NCBI RefSeq assembly: GCF_001927285.1 | Contig: NZ_MSIG01000004.1 | Span: 248,001-312,000 of the forward strand | DNA: 64,000 nt | From: Mongoliimonas terrestris | GTDB lineage: Bacteria; Pseudomonadota; Alphaproteobacteria; Rhizobiales; Pleomorphomonadaceae | Direction: 5' to 3' | Shown: piece by piece, positions 1 through 8,395 of the stretch | How positions within the stretch are numbered: position 1 is the stretch's first letter | How the letters are laid out: every line of letters starts with the position of its first letter | The notes under the pieces: generated by a model | Seen by the model: only the letters and a program-made list of their open reading frames with translations | Told to the model about the DNA's origin: nothing | The model's database searches: none | Translations under genes and position numbers: made by a program

Positions 1-274
1 GTTCCGTCCTGCTCATTAAAAATGAACGGTGTTGCGCAACCGCAGCGCAAGGTTAACCGCGCCTTCACCATAAGGCTCCGAACCATGAAACGAACCGCAC
101 GATGCCGCATTCCTGCCATGGGACGTGACGATCGCAGCCACATTCACGGTTCAGCTTCCACCCATTCCACGGGGGCGCCGTTGTCGACTTGGCTGCAGCG
201 CGATCGTGAGAGGGATGACTGGGTCCGCCAACGCCTCCCCGGACCCCGTCCATGTACAGGATAGGAGTAAGACA
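1..274. other. Upstream region of the porin gene, no gene seen
   Basis: Only the 14 bases before the porin start show a clear signal, the ribosome binding site AGGAG at about 263-267. Open frames on both strands have translations rich in Arg, Pro and Ser and no recognisable domain; I treat them as chance frames in GC-rich DNA. No convincing promoter hexamers were found. Confidence 0.5.
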
Positions 275-928
275 ATGACCCGAGTGATCGCAGCTCTTCT
301 GGTCAGCTCGGCCGCGCTCGTGGCCGCCCCGGCCTTCGCCGCCGACCTGCCCGAGCCGATCCCGGCCGCGCCGGCCTACGAGCCGGTGGCCCAGTCCACC
401 GCGTTCGACTGGACCGGCGTCTACGTGGGTGCCGCGGCCGGCTACGCGTTCGGCGAATACGGCGGTGACGCCGGCGATGCCGACGTGGAAGGTTTCACCG
501 GTGGCGCGTTCGTCGGCTACAACATGGCCCTGACGCCGAACTGGATCGCGGGTGTCGAAGCCGACATCTTCGCCGGCCCGTCGGAGAACTTCACCGTCGG
601 CGGCACCTCGGTCGAGACCGAGACGGCCGTGTTCGGCACGCTCCGCGGCCGCGTCGGCTACGCCTTCGACAGCTTCATGGTCTACGGCACCGGCGGTCTC
701 GCCCTCGGCTGGGGCGAAGCGGAGTTCAACGGCGGCAGCGACAGCAACACCCACATCGGCTACGTGGTCGGTGGCGGCGTGGAAGCGGCGCTGACGGAGA
801 ACATCACCGCGCGCGCCGAATACCTCTACGTCGACACCAGCGAGGAATCCTACACCGCCGGCGGCTCGTCGGTTGATGCGGACCTCGACGGCCACCTGGT
901 GAAGGTCGGCGTCGGCTACAAGTTCTGA
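275..928 (+). CDS. Outer membrane beta-barrel protein, Omp25/Omp31-type porin family
   Basis: The 217-residue product starts with a classic Sec signal peptide (residues 1-22, cleavage after AFA) and then shows the Omp25/31 pattern: the early motif FDWTGVYVG, alternating Gly/aromatic beta strands (FVGYNM, RGRVGYAF, ITARAEYLYVD) and a C-terminal Phe after VGVGY, the usual signal for outer-membrane insertion. It probably forms an eight-stranded barrel in the outer membrane; such proteins are abundant structural or adhesive proteins in Rhizobiales. I chose the ATG at 275 rather than an upstream in-frame ATG because AGGAG lies 8 bases before it and the signal peptide begins there. A strong terminator follows, so the gene is probably monocistronic. 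Confidence 0.93.
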   Translation: MTRVIAALLVSSAALVAAPAFAADLPEPIPAAPAYEPVAQSTAFDWTGVYVGAAAGYAFGEYGGDAGDADVEGFTGGAFVGYNMALTPNWIAGVEADIFAGPSENFTVGGTSVETETAVFGTLRGRVGYAFDSFMVYGTGGLALGWGEAEFNGGSDSNTHIGYVVGGGVEAALTENITARAEYLYVDTSEESYTAGGSSVDADLDGHLVKVGVGYKF

Positions 929-970
929 TCCGGACCGGGGCCTCGCCCCGACCCGATCGACGGACAACGG

Positions 971-998
971 AAAGGCCCGGAGAGACCCGGGCCTTTTT
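971..998 (+). terminator. Rho-independent terminator of the porin gene
   Basis: A perfect 10-bp stem (AAAGGCCCGG at 971-980 with its complement at 987-996), a 6-base loop and a run of five T at 994-998 lie 42 bases after the porin stop codon. On the minus strand the AAA start of the left arm gives a short T run, so it may also help stop transcription of the convergent AIM24 gene. Confidence 0.9.
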
Positions 999-1015
999 CG
1001 TGGGCGGCTCCAGCC

Positions 1016-1864
1016 TTAGCGGTTGTCGCCGTCGAGGATGCGGCCGATGCCGCCGAGGAGGGAGCCCTCGCCCTGTCCGCCGCCGCCGGTCTGCGGCGCC
1101 GCCGCCCACATGCGTCCGGCGAAGCGCGAGAAGGGGAGGGACTGCATCCAGACCTTGCCGGGCCCGATCAGCCGGGCGAAGAAGACGCCCTCGCCGCCGA
1201 ACACCATGGACTTGATGGAGCCAGCCCGGACGAGGTCGAAGTCGACGCCGGCCGTGTAGGCGGCGACGCAGCCGGTGTCCACGTGGATCTCCTCGCCGGG
1301 CGCGAGTTCCTTCTCCACCAGCGTGCCACCCATATGGACGAACACCCAGCCGTCGCCGTCGAGGGTCTGCATGATGAAGCCCTCGCCGCCGAAGAGGCCG
1401 GTCATGATCCGGCGCTGGAAGGCGATGCCGATCGAGACGCCCTTGGCCGCGGCGAGAAAGCTGTCCTTCTGGCAGACCAGCCGGCCGCCGACGGCGTCGA
1501 GCTTGATCGCCAGGATGTGGCCGGGAAAGGGCGCGGCGAAGGCCACGTGCGCCTTGCCGGTGCCTTCGTGGGTGAACACGGTGGTGAAGAGGCTCTCGCC
1601 CGTGATCAGGCGCTTGCCGGCGCCGAGCAGCTTGCCGACGAAGCCGCTCTGTTGGGCCGAGCCGTCGCCGAACACCGTCGTCATGGTGACGGTCGGCGCC
1701 TTGAACATCAGCGAACCGGCCTCGGCCACGGCGCTTTCGCCGGGATCGAGCTCGATCTCGACGAACTGCATCTCCGAACCGCGGATCTCAAAGTCGATGT
1801 CGTCGGCCGCCCCGGTGCGCGTGTGGCGAACGGCGGGCACGGGCGGAACGCTTCCCCAGACCAT
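1016..1864 (-). CDS. AIM24 family protein (TIGR00266-like, DUF124)
   Basis: The 282-residue product matches the AIM24/TIGR00266 family: near the N-terminus MQFVEIELDPGESAVAEAGS followed by repeated Gly-rich beta segments (GGEGFIMQTLDGDGWVFVHMGG, GGEGVFFARLIGPG). The family folds as a tryptophan RNA-binding-attenuator-like beta structure; its biochemical role in bacteria is not established. The C-terminus ends in a Gly/Gln-rich tail. The ATG at 1864 has GGGGAGA 7-8 bases upstream, so I reject the much longer in-frame reading that would run through the yaiI region. It is followed by a terminator shared with the porin and is preceded on the same strand by the yaiI-type gene. Confidence 0.88.
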   Translation of the reverse strand: MVWGSVPPVPAVRHTRTGAADDIDFEIRGSEMQFVEIELDPGESAVAEAGSLMFKAPTVTMTTVFGDGSAQQSGFVGKLLGAGKRLITGESLFTTVFTHEGTGKAHVAFAAPFPGHILAIKLDAVGGRLVCQKDSFLAAAKGVSIGIAFQRRIMTGLFGGEGFIMQTLDGDGWVFVHMGGTLVEKELAPGEEIHVDTGCVAAYTAGVDFDLVRAGSIKSMVFGGEGVFFARLIGPGKVWMQSLPFSRFAGRMWAAAPQTGGGGQGEGSLLGGIGRILDGDNR

Positions 1865-1980
1865 GATGCTTTCTCCCCTCGGATTGGACCCGCCTTCGCG
1901 GCGGGTCCCGGTGGCCACGGCCGCGGCCGCAGCCCATTGGCGTGAAGCCGGTGACGGCCCTTTGCGCCCGCCGGCGCTCC

Positions 1981-2433
1981 TCAGCGCCGCCCGATCCGCA
2001 CGATGGCGTCGTGCAGGGCGGACAGGAAGCGCGAGCGGTCCTTGTCCGAGAAGGGCGGCGGCCCGCCGGTGATCTCGCCGGCGGACCGGAGGTCGCTCAT
2101 CAGGTCGCGGACGGCGAGAGCCATGCCGATGCTGTCGGGCGAGAACGGCTTGCCGGTCGGCGAGAGCACCACGGCGCCGGCCTTCACGCAGCGGTCGGCG
2201 AGCGGCACGTCGGCGGTCACCACCACGTCGCCCGCCGTCGCTGTAGCGGCGATCCACTTGTCCGCCTCGTCGGGCCCGTCCGGCACCACCTGAAGCCGCA
2301 CGTCCTGGTCGCGCGGAATGGCCATCCAACTGTTGGCGACAAGGACCACCGGCCAGCGGTGCCGTTCGGCCACCCTGTACACCTCCCGCTTCACCGGGCA
2401 GGCGTCGGCGTCCACATAGACGGTGCCGGCCAT
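1981..2433 (-). CDS. YaiI/YqxD family protein (UPF0178, DUF188)
   Basis: The product (150 aa) opens with YVDADACPVKREVYRVAERH, the family hallmark, and carries the conserved acidic core VVPDGPDEADKWI and VVVTADVPLADRC. The fold is related to PIN-domain nucleases (conserved Asp residues), but no substrate is known. It lies 19 bases after the glutathione transferase stop codon, so the two are probably cotranscribed. The ATG at 2433 matches the family N-terminus; the longer in-frame extension reads through the transferase gene in another frame. Confidence 0.92.
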   Translation of the reverse strand: MAGTVYVDADACPVKREVYRVAERHRWPVVLVANSWMAIPRDQDVRLQVVPDGPDEADKWIAATATAGDVVVTADVPLADRCVKAGAVVLSPTGKPFSPDSIGMALAVRDLMSDLRSAGEITGGPPPFSDKDRSRFLSALHDAIVRIGRR

Positions 2434-2452
2434 CGGGCAGCCTCGCGACGGA

Positions 2453-3061
2453 TCAGGACGGGATCGTCTCGGTCCAGTAGGGCAGGTCGGCGGTGAACCG
2501 GTCGAGCCAGGCGACGAGACGCGGGTGGCCCTCGCGCCACGAGCCGTCGAAGCGGAAGTCCAGGTAACCGAGGGCGCAGGCGACCGCGATGGTGCCGACG
2601 TCGACCTCGTCGACCTCGGGCGGGTTTGCCTCAAGGGCCGCCAGGCCGCGCTCCACCTTGCCGCGCTGGTGGTCGTCCCACCGGGCGCTCCGCTCGGCCG
2701 GCTCGCGCATGGCGATCTCGTAGCGGCGCAGGATGGCGGCGTCCATGATGCCGTCGGCAAGCGCCTGGAGGGTGAGCGCCGGGAACCGGTCCGCCGGATC
2801 CTTCGGCAGGATGCGGCCGCCGCCGGCCAGATAGTCCATGTACTCCAGGATCACCCGGCTGTCGTAGACGACCGTGCCGTCCGGCGTCACGAGCGCCGGG
2901 ATCTTGCCGAGCGGGTTCTGCAGCCGGATGTCGTCGGCCGGATCGAGCGTGTCGGTCTTGATGACCTCGATGCGGTCCAGAAGACCGAGCGTGGCGGCCG
3001 CGAGCTTGACCTTGCGGCCGAACGGGGACGTCGGCGAGGACCGGAGATGGAAGTCGGGCAC
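2453..3061 (-). CDS. Glutathione S-transferase family protein, YibF-like
   Basis: 202 residues with an N-terminal thioredoxin-fold domain: SPTSPFGRKVKLAA (residues 9-22) supplies the catalytic Ser/Cys position, KIPAL carries the cis-proline (Pro55), and DS at 67-68 contacts the glutathione gamma-glutamyl group. The all-alpha C-terminal domain holds LADGIMDAAILRRYE, very like E. coli YibF (GstB). Cytosolic; likely conjugates glutathione to an electrophile or reduces it, substrate unknown. First gene of a minus-strand pair with yaiI. Confidence 0.93.
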   Translation of the reverse strand: MPDFHLRSSPTSPFGRKVKLAAATLGLLDRIEVIKTDTLDPADDIRLQNPLGKIPALVTPDGTVVYDSRVILEYMDYLAGGGRILPKDPADRFPALTLQALADGIMDAAILRRYEIAMREPAERSARWDDHQRGKVERGLAALEANPPEVDEVDVGTIAVACALGYLDFRFDGSWREGHPRLVAWLDRFTADLPYWTETIPS

Positions 3062-3179
3062 GGGCGTGGGCTCCTCGAAACGGTTCGGTCGGGCGGCCCA
3101 AGGGGCACGGTCCCGCAGGGGATGGGGATAGGCCGCGGGTCGGCGACACGATAGCGCGGCGACGCCGGATGTCCACCGG

Positions 3180-4286
3180 TCACTGGCTGCCGGGGCCTGG
3201 GTAGACCTGGGTCCAGGCGTCGGGCGCGAGCCCGCCGCCGCAGCGTTCGTTGGCCCGGAAGGCGACGAGCTTGAACGCGTACTCGTCCCAGCGCCATTCC
3301 CCGGCAGTGCCGCAATCGGCGGCAGCTCCCGTGGTGACCGCCGTCAGGGTGGCGGTCTGCGGGTCGAACGCGACGGTCTCCAGCGTGTCGGTGCCCATCC
3401 AGCCGAAGCGCGACGACCAGGTGGCGAAGGTGAGGAGGTGCATGCCGCCGATCTCACCGCTCTCCACCATGTAGAGCCGATAGCCGATGCGGCCTTCGCT
3501 GCGGTAGCACGGGATGGCGTAGAGCATGGCGGTCGGCGACAGCGGGCCGATCACAGGCGCCGTTTCGGCAAGCGACGGCCCGTCCGGTGCCTCGCAGGCG
3601 GAGGCCATGTGCCATTCCACGAGCCGCGGCGGCAGGCCCTGGAGCGCCACCAGCGCCTGACGGTCGACCTCTGGCGCCGGCGGCAGGTCGGTCGGCGGCC
3701 CGGCGCGCCGGTCCCCGACGATGCGCGCCTGCCGACGGTCGATCTCCGTCAGGGCGTCCCGCATGCCGTCGAGCCGGAAGCGGTCCATGTGCGGCTCGCC
3801 GGCGATGTCGATGTAGGAGAAGCGCAGTTCGAACCCGACCTGGATGTCGCGCATCAGCCGGTCGAGCGCATAGGTTGAAACCACGTAGAAGGTGCCCGGC
3901 TGGACGAAGGGCGCGAAATCCGCACGCGGCCTCAGCGTCAGCGCCACGCCGCCGTCGACCGCCATGGAGACGGACCGTTCCCGATCGGCAAGGTCCGCCA
4001 GCGTGGAGACCGCGACGGTCCAGCGCGAACGGCTTCCCTGGGCCCGTTGGATCTGCAGCACGCTGCGCACCGTGCCGTCGCTGTCGAGCGACCGGACGGC
4101 GGCGACGCAGGTGAGATCCTCCGCGCAGGCGACCTCCGCCGAGCCGAACCGCGCGCTGTTCGCCTGGGCGGCGGCCGGCGGCACCGTCAGCAGGAAGGCG
4201 GTCGCGAACCAGACGGCCGCGCGGACGGTGAAGCCCCGGAGGCCTGAAAACCGCGTCGGGGCGTGGTCGAGTGTGGTGGCGGTCAT
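3180..4286 (-). CDS. DUF1176 domain-containing secreted protein
   Basis: 368 residues. A hydrophobic stretch at about 22-41 ending in AAAQA looks like a signal peptide with a long N-region, so the mature protein is probably periplasmic. The C-terminal half fits the DUF1176 pattern: LYAIPCYRSEGRIGYRLYMVESG, a conserved DCGTAGEWRW and a final ERCGGG...AWTQVYPG; four conserved Cys could form two disulfides. Function unknown for the family. GGGAGG 6 bases before the ATG supports the start. It stands alone between the transferase gene and the RNase T2 pair, all on the minus strand. Confidence 0.85.
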   Translation of the reverse strand: MTATTLDHAPTRFSGLRGFTVRAAVWFATAFLLTVPPAAAQANSARFGSAEVACAEDLTCVAAVRSLDSDGTVRSVLQIQRAQGSRSRWTVAVSTLADLADRERSVSMAVDGGVALTLRPRADFAPFVQPGTFYVVSTYALDRLMRDIQVGFELRFSYIDIAGEPHMDRFRLDGMRDALTEIDRRQARIVGDRRAGPPTDLPPAPEVDRQALVALQGLPPRLVEWHMASACEAPDGPSLAETAPVIGPLSPTAMLYAIPCYRSEGRIGYRLYMVESGEIGGMHLLTFATWSSRFGWMGTDTLETVAFDPQTATLTAVTTGAAADCGTAGEWRWDEYAFKLVAFRANERCGGGLAPDAWTQVYPGPGSQ

Positions 4287-4415
4287 GCATCCTCCCGGTC
4301 GGCGGCTGCCCTCGCAGGAGGGTGGTCCGGCCGTTGCGCCGTCGCCGGGGTCTCGGCCGGCTGGTCGGCTGTTCGGTGTTCCATGATGAGCATATGGGGC
4401 GGATGGGCCCTGCAG

Positions 4416-5084
4416 TCACCGGACAGGCGGCATGGCGACCGACGATCGCCGGCAGTCGCGGCGATCCACGTCCGGGCAGGGGCGGAAGGCCAGGTCGTCC
4501 CGGGTGAGGCAGATCCTCACCTCTCGCAGCCGCCGCCCGTCGCAGGTCACCGCCACCGCATCGGCGGCAAGGCCGGGGTTTGCGGCCCGGAAGGCCGCTT
4601 CCACCCGGTTCGGATCGACGGTCGTCCACTGCCGGAGGCGCTTGTAGGGATCCGGGATGGCCACGCGCGCCCGCGCCCGGCGCAGCGTCTCGAAGTAGGC
4701 CGTCGGCTCCAGACCGGCGCAGGCGCCGTGTTTGCGCCACTGGTAGCGGGCAAGACCGGCGCTCGGCATGATGTCGAGTACGCTGTCGATGTCGGCGCGG
4801 CTCGGCCCACGGTCGGCGCGGCAGAACTCCGGCCACCCGTCCTCGTACTGGGGCCAGAGGCCGTGGACCGTGAAGGCGAAGGGGCGACGGCCGTCGCACT
4901 GGGGATCATCCGCCTCGCCCTCCGCCTCGCACCAGCTGGGCGACCAGGAGAGCGACAGGACGAAGTAGTCGAAGTCGCCGGCAACGTCGTCCGCCAATGC
5001 CGGCGGCACGGCGGGCAGCGCAAGGAAGGCCACCGCGGCGGCTACGGCCGCCGCGTATCCGACGGAGCGACGAAGGAGGCTCAC
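4416..5084 (-). CDS. Ribonuclease T2 family protein, secreted
   Basis: 222 residues with a signal peptide (about 1-31, ending PALA). CAS I is intact (FTVHGLWP, residues 71-78, catalytic His74). CAS II reads YQWRKHGAC (114-122): the second catalytic His (119) and the Lys are kept, but the usual His-Glu before Trp is Tyr-Gln, so the assisting Glu is a Gln. Six or more Cys suggest periplasmic disulfides. The enzyme family cleaves single-stranded RNA through 2',3'-cyclic phosphates. The start is a GTG at 5084 that overlaps the TGA of the upstream secreted-protein gene (GTGA), which implies translational coupling; GGAG precedes it within the upstream gene. Confidence 0.9.
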   Translation of the reverse strand: MSLLRRSVGYAAAVAAAVAFLALPAVPPALADDVAGDFDYFVLSLSWSPSWCEAEGEADDPQCDGRRPFAFTVHGLWPQYEDGWPEFCRADRGPSRADIDSVLDIMPSAGLARYQWRKHGACAGLEPTAYFETLRRARARVAIPDPYKRLRQWTTVDPNRVEAAFRAANPGLAADAVAVTCDGRRLREVRICLTRDDLAFRPCPDVDRRDCRRSSVAMPPVR

Positions 5085-5503
5085 CGCAGCGAGCGGCACG
5101 CGGCGCCCCAGACGTACCAGTAGTCCTGGCCCGGCATGCACACCTCGACGCCGTAGCCGACCCCGGCGAAGCCCGACGACGCGGAGATCACCCAGTAGAC
5201 CCGTCCCGACCGGCCGTCGCCGAGGTCCGCCTTGCCGGTGCAGTGGCGATGTTCGATCATGCTGGCGAAGCGCGTGGTGTTGTAGACCTGCCGGATGTCG
5301 GCGAGCGCCTCGATGCGCTTGCCGTCGCGCCAGGTGTTGGCTTCCGCCCAGTGCTGGCGCTCGATGACCGACGACAGCACCGAAGGGTTGTCGCAGACCG
5401 GGAGGTTGCTGGACGCGGGCGGCGAGCCGGCGGCGTAATCGGCCGCCGATCCAGGCGCCGTCATGGGAGCGAGAACGACAAGGGCCAGAATCGCGGCACG
5501 CAT
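5081..5503 (-). CDS. Small secreted protein, coupled to RNase T2; function unknown
   Basis: 140 residues: signal peptide 1-20 (GSA then ADYAAG) followed by a compact domain with four cysteines (37, 88, 122, 136), enough for two disulfides, and aromatic-rich segments RVYWVISAS and DYWYVWGAACRSL. I do not recognise a named family, but the arrangement with a 4-base overlap into the RNase T2 gene indicates a shared transcript and probably a shared periplasmic role (partner, chaperone or inhibitor are all possible). GGAG lies 7 bases before the ATG. Confidence 0.82.
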   Translation of the reverse strand: MRAAILALVVLAPMTAPGSAADYAAGSPPASSNLPVCDNPSVLSSVIERQHWAEANTWRDGKRIEALADIRQVYNTTRFASMIEHRHCTGKADLGDGRSGRVYWVISASSGFAGVGYGVEVCMPGQDYWYVWGAACRSLR

Positions 5504-5610
5504 GGAGACACTCCGGATAAGCTGCCGGCCACGATGGGGCAGCCGGCGGATTGCGGTCAAGCATCCTTGCGGCATGCGACCTTCCCGATTGGTTACCGTC
5601 GGCCGGGAAG

Positions 5611-6471
5611 TCAGTCGCTGTGGGATTCCGGCACCAGCCATTCGGCCCTGAAGCCGGCGCCCAGGCCATCCGCCAGCCGGTCCGTCAGCTCCGGCAGCGC
5701 CTCGCGGGCCTCGTCGAGAAGTGTCCAGGGTGGATTGACGATCAGAACGCCCGCGCCGGCCAAAGGGCCAAGGCCGCCGGGACGACGGATCCACTGGTCG
5801 ATGCGCGCGACCTTCTGGATGCCGCTTTCCGCCACCCGCCCATGAAAGGCCGCCACGGCATCCATGTGCTTCAGGGGGTACCAGGCGATCAGCGTGCCGG
5901 TTGCAAAGCGGCGGTGGGCGTCTGACAAGGCGCCCAGCAGGCGGTCGAACTCGCCAGGCTCCTCGAACGGCGGGTCGATGATGGTGAGCCCGCGTCGTTC
6001 CAACGGCGGTAGCATGCTTTTCACGCTGGTGTAGCCGTCCTGTCGCGTCACCTTCACGCGCCGGTCCGGCCCGAAGTCCGCCTCCAGGGTGTCGGCGTCT
6101 AGCGGGTGCAGTTCATTGAAGACGAACCGGTCCTGGCGCCGACCGATCACCGTGGCGATCGCCGGCGAGCCGGGATAGACGAGCGGATCCGGCCCGCCGT
6201 TGAGCGTCCTGATCACGCCCAGCAGCGGCTCCAGGAAGGACGCCAGCGCCGGACCGAGCTCGGCGCGGGCAAGGCGCCCGATGCCGCCGCGCCATTCGCC
6301 GGTGCGCAGTGCCTCGTCCGACGCAAGGTCATAGCGGCCAAGACCGGCGTGCGTGTCGAGCACCCGGAACGCGGCGTCCTTTTGTGTCAGGTGGACGAGA
6401 ACGCGCGCCAGCACGGCGTGCTTCAGGACATCGGCGAAATTGCCCGCATGGAAGGCATGGCGGTAGTTCAT
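5611..6471 (-). CDS. rlmJ: 23S rRNA (adenine(2030)-N6)-methyltransferase RlmJ
   Basis: 286 residues starting MNYRHAFHAGNFADVLKH, the diagnostic RlmJ N-terminus, with the SAM-binding segment VLDTHAGLGRYDL (38-50) and the N6-adenine methyltransferase motif IV DPPFE (166-170). It methylates A2030 of 23S rRNA in the cytosol in E. coli, using S-adenosylmethionine. Length is normal for the family. It is transcribed away from the cold-shock gene; the 315-base gap between them must hold both promoters. Confidence 0.96.
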   Translation of the reverse strand: MNYRHAFHAGNFADVLKHAVLARVLVHLTQKDAAFRVLDTHAGLGRYDLASDEALRTGEWRGGIGRLARAELGPALASFLEPLLGVIRTLNGGPDPLVYPGSPAIATVIGRRQDRFVFNELHPLDADTLEADFGPDRRVKVTRQDGYTSVKSMLPPLERRGLTIIDPPFEEPGEFDRLLGALSDAHRRFATGTLIAWYPLKHMDAVAAFHGRVAESGIQKVARIDQWIRRPGGLGPLAGAGVLIVNPPWTLLDEAREALPELTDRLADGLGAGFRAEWLVPESHSD

Positions 6472-6786
6472 CCCTCCCGTCTACGTGGCCGCCGGCCGTC
6501 CGGCAAGCCCGGCGTGGCGCCTGCCGCCGGGAGCCGGTCTCGTCCGCACCGCGGCCCGCGAGAGCCTGTCATCGGCACGCTGCATATTGAGACGTCGCGG
6601 CGTACGGACAAAACGCTGTTCAAGTGGTTATTCGGCACAAAAATGCGTCAAAAAGTGTCTGAAAAAAGCTCTTTCATCATCGTAAAAACTGACCATGATG
6701 ATCTCTCGGGTCTGAAGATGGCCGCGGAATCGGGGTTCCGCCGGTTGTCAGACAGGTCCGTCGACGACTTACGCATGGGGCATGCA
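6472..6786. other. Divergent rlmJ / cold-shock gene spacer with AT-rich leader
   Basis: No gene seen. The part from about 6590 to 6710 is clearly less GC-rich than its surroundings, with several A and T runs, and lies 80-190 bases before the cold-shock start. This fits a long 5' leader, known to be temperature-responsive in cspA genes, but I cannot show structure or a promoter here. Confidence 0.4.
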
Positions 6787-7020
6787 ATGACGATGACGCA
6801 GGATGATCGGCAGACCGGTACGGTGAAGTTCTTCAACGAAGCCAAGGGGTACGGCTTTATCGTTCCCGATCAGGGTGGCAACGACGTGTTCGTCCACGTG
6901 AGCGCGGTGCAGCGTTCCGGACTTTCCATTCTGGACAACGGCGCGCGCGTCTCCTTCGGCACCGAGCCGGACAAGCGCGGCAAAGGGCCGAAGGCTGTCG
7001 ATCTTCGGATCGAAGGCTGA
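6787..7020 (+). CDS. Cold-shock domain protein (CspA family)
   Basis: 77 residues forming one cold-shock domain: TGTVKFFNEAKGYGFI contains RNP1 (KGYGFI, 20-25) and DVFVHVSA (33-40) is RNP2. It binds single-stranded RNA/DNA as an RNA chaperone or antiterminator. Start is uncertain by a few codons: ATGs at 6775, 6787 and 6793 are all in frame; GGGG at 6777-6780 best fits 6787. An acidic-to-basic tail (DKRGKGPKAVDLRIEG) ends the domain as in other Rhizobiales Csp proteins. Confidence 0.95.
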   Translation: MTMTQDDRQTGTVKFFNEAKGYGFIVPDQGGNDVFVHVSAVQRSGLSILDNGARVSFGTEPDKRGKGPKAVDLRIEG

Positions 7021-7221
7021 TCGGCGACCGATCCTCGATCCGGGTGAACGTCGGGCAGGCGTCGCCTCCAAGCGCGCCTGTCTCGACCCGAGAGCGGGCA
7101 GGAACAGTGGCCTCGCCCGATGATACGATCAGCCACGTAAGAATGTCACCATCACGGGACGGCACAGGCACGGTCCGGGTGAACCGGATCGTCGATAGCC
7201 GACCGATCGATCCATCTGGAA

Positions 7222-7890
7222 TCAGGTCTTCGGCGCGGACGGATCGGGGAGCGGCGCGGCCGCTGCCGGGGTATCGGCCTGCGGTGCATCGAGCCCCGGC
7301 GCTGCCACAGGGGGCTCCGGCTGAACGTCCTTGCGGGCAGGGACCATGGAACCGTCTGGCGCGACGCGCGGCAGCGTCCAGCGCAGGTGGCGGAGCAGCG
7401 TCTTCAGACGTGCCTCGTTGGTGCCGAGGTCGGCGTAGCCGATCTTGCTGCGCGAGTAGAGATAGAGACTGGAGCGTCCCGGTCCCGCGCTTCGCACTTC
7501 CGCCGTCAGCGTGTCGGGAAGCCGTACCAGCGGTGTGAAGACCACAGCCCGCATGTGGCCGCGCTGAGGATCCTCCTCCACCATCCGGATCCGGAACGCG
7601 TCGGCCATCTCCTCGCGCACCGCGGCGTAGAGCACGGGCGCGTCGACCGCGAACAGATGAGTCTCCATGACGGTTCCGACATCGAGGCAGGTACCGGCCG
7701 GACAGGCGAGGGCGTCGTTCGGTTTTCCGGTGCGGGTGGGCTTGTCGAACGAATAGGCTCCGAGGTCCGGCGGTCCGAACAGGTCCTCCCAGAGGGCTTC
7801 CCGCCCGTAGGCCACGGCACCGGCCGCGGCTAGGCCTGCGACGAAAGCCACCGAGACGAGAAGAAGGACCAGGAACTTCAGCGAACTCAT
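7222..7890 (-). CDS. DUF1499 domain-containing membrane-anchored protein
   Basis: 222 residues. One N-terminal transmembrane helix or uncleaved signal (residues 5-27) is followed by a periplasmic DUF1499 domain (about 50-175; PNDALACPAGTC, YAAVREEMADAF, LYSRSKIGYADLGTNEARLKTLL) and a Pro/Ala-rich tail that looks unstructured. The conserved SRSxxGxxDxGxNxxR block is typical of DUF1499, whose function is unknown. Start taken at the ATG directly before the hydrophobic helix; no strong ribosome binding site is visible, so a start a few codons away cannot be excluded. Confidence 0.85.
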   Translation of the reverse strand: MSSLKFLVLLLVSVAFVAGLAAAGAVAYGREALWEDLFGPPDLGAYSFDKPTRTGKPNDALACPAGTCLDVGTVMETHLFAVDAPVLYAAVREEMADAFRIRMVEEDPQRGHMRAVVFTPLVRLPDTLTAEVRSAGPGRSSLYLYSRSKIGYADLGTNEARLKTLLRHLRWTLPRVAPDGSMVPARKDVQPEPPVAAPGLDAPQADTPAAAAPLPDPSAPKT

Positions 7891-8224
7891 CAGGAACTCA
7901 TCGGGGGTGCGACATGGGGGGCGACAAGAGGCGGAACGCGATAGGGCGCACGTGCAAAGGGAGACGGACACCGGACCGGTCCCGAACCCTGGATGGGCGA
8001 TCCTGCAGCCGCTCGCCGAAGGATGTCGCCGCACCCTGTCCCCATGGAAGCGTCAGGCGGCCACGCGGGCCTCGGAGACCGCCCTGGCGACAGACCGCCG
8101 GTCACGAGCGCTCGATCCAACACGCGATCGCCCCTCGGTTCGGCGCATCGGACCCGCTCTCCAGATAGACCCTCTTCCGGCGCGGCGCAACGGGACCTGC
8201 CGGTTGCGTGTCGGCCGCCCCGCC
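7891..8224. other. Gap without recognisable gene
   Basis: This stretch lies between the DUF1499 gene and the 56-aa membrane peptide gene, both on the minus strand. Open frames here give Arg/Pro-rich translations on either strand and no domain I recognise. It may be the 3' untranslated part of the small-peptide transcript. Confidence 0.4.
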
Positions 8225-8395
8225 TCAGAACTGCCCGACCGAGAGCGTCGCCACGATGATGGTCAGCGTCACCGCGATCGCCGCCGCGACCGCCACGACG
8301 ATGGAGGCGCCGGTGGAGAGCGACAGATCGTCGGCCCTCTCGTCGGCGGTGTCGTTCAGCGGCGTGATGCTGTCGTCGAACGTCAAGCAGGTCAT
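8225..8395 (-). CDS. 56-residue single-pass membrane peptide, unknown function
   Basis: A short frame with the features of a real gene: ATG at 8395 preceded by AGAGGGA 6 bases upstream, 56 codons, and a product with an acidic soluble N-terminal half (MTCLTFDDSITPLNDTADER) and one well-formed transmembrane helix (about residues 31-53, rich in Ala, Val, Ile, Thr) ending SVGQF. Predicted topology is one inner-membrane helix with a short C-terminus. No family recognised. A 14-bp hairpin sits 12 bases upstream of the start codon, which suggests post-transcriptional or operator control. It could also be a chance frame, but codon usage follows the GC-rich third-position pattern of its neighbours. 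Confidence 0.65.
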   Translation of the reverse strand: MTCLTFDDSITPLNDTADERADDLSLSTGASIVVAVAAAIAVTLTIIVATLSVGQF

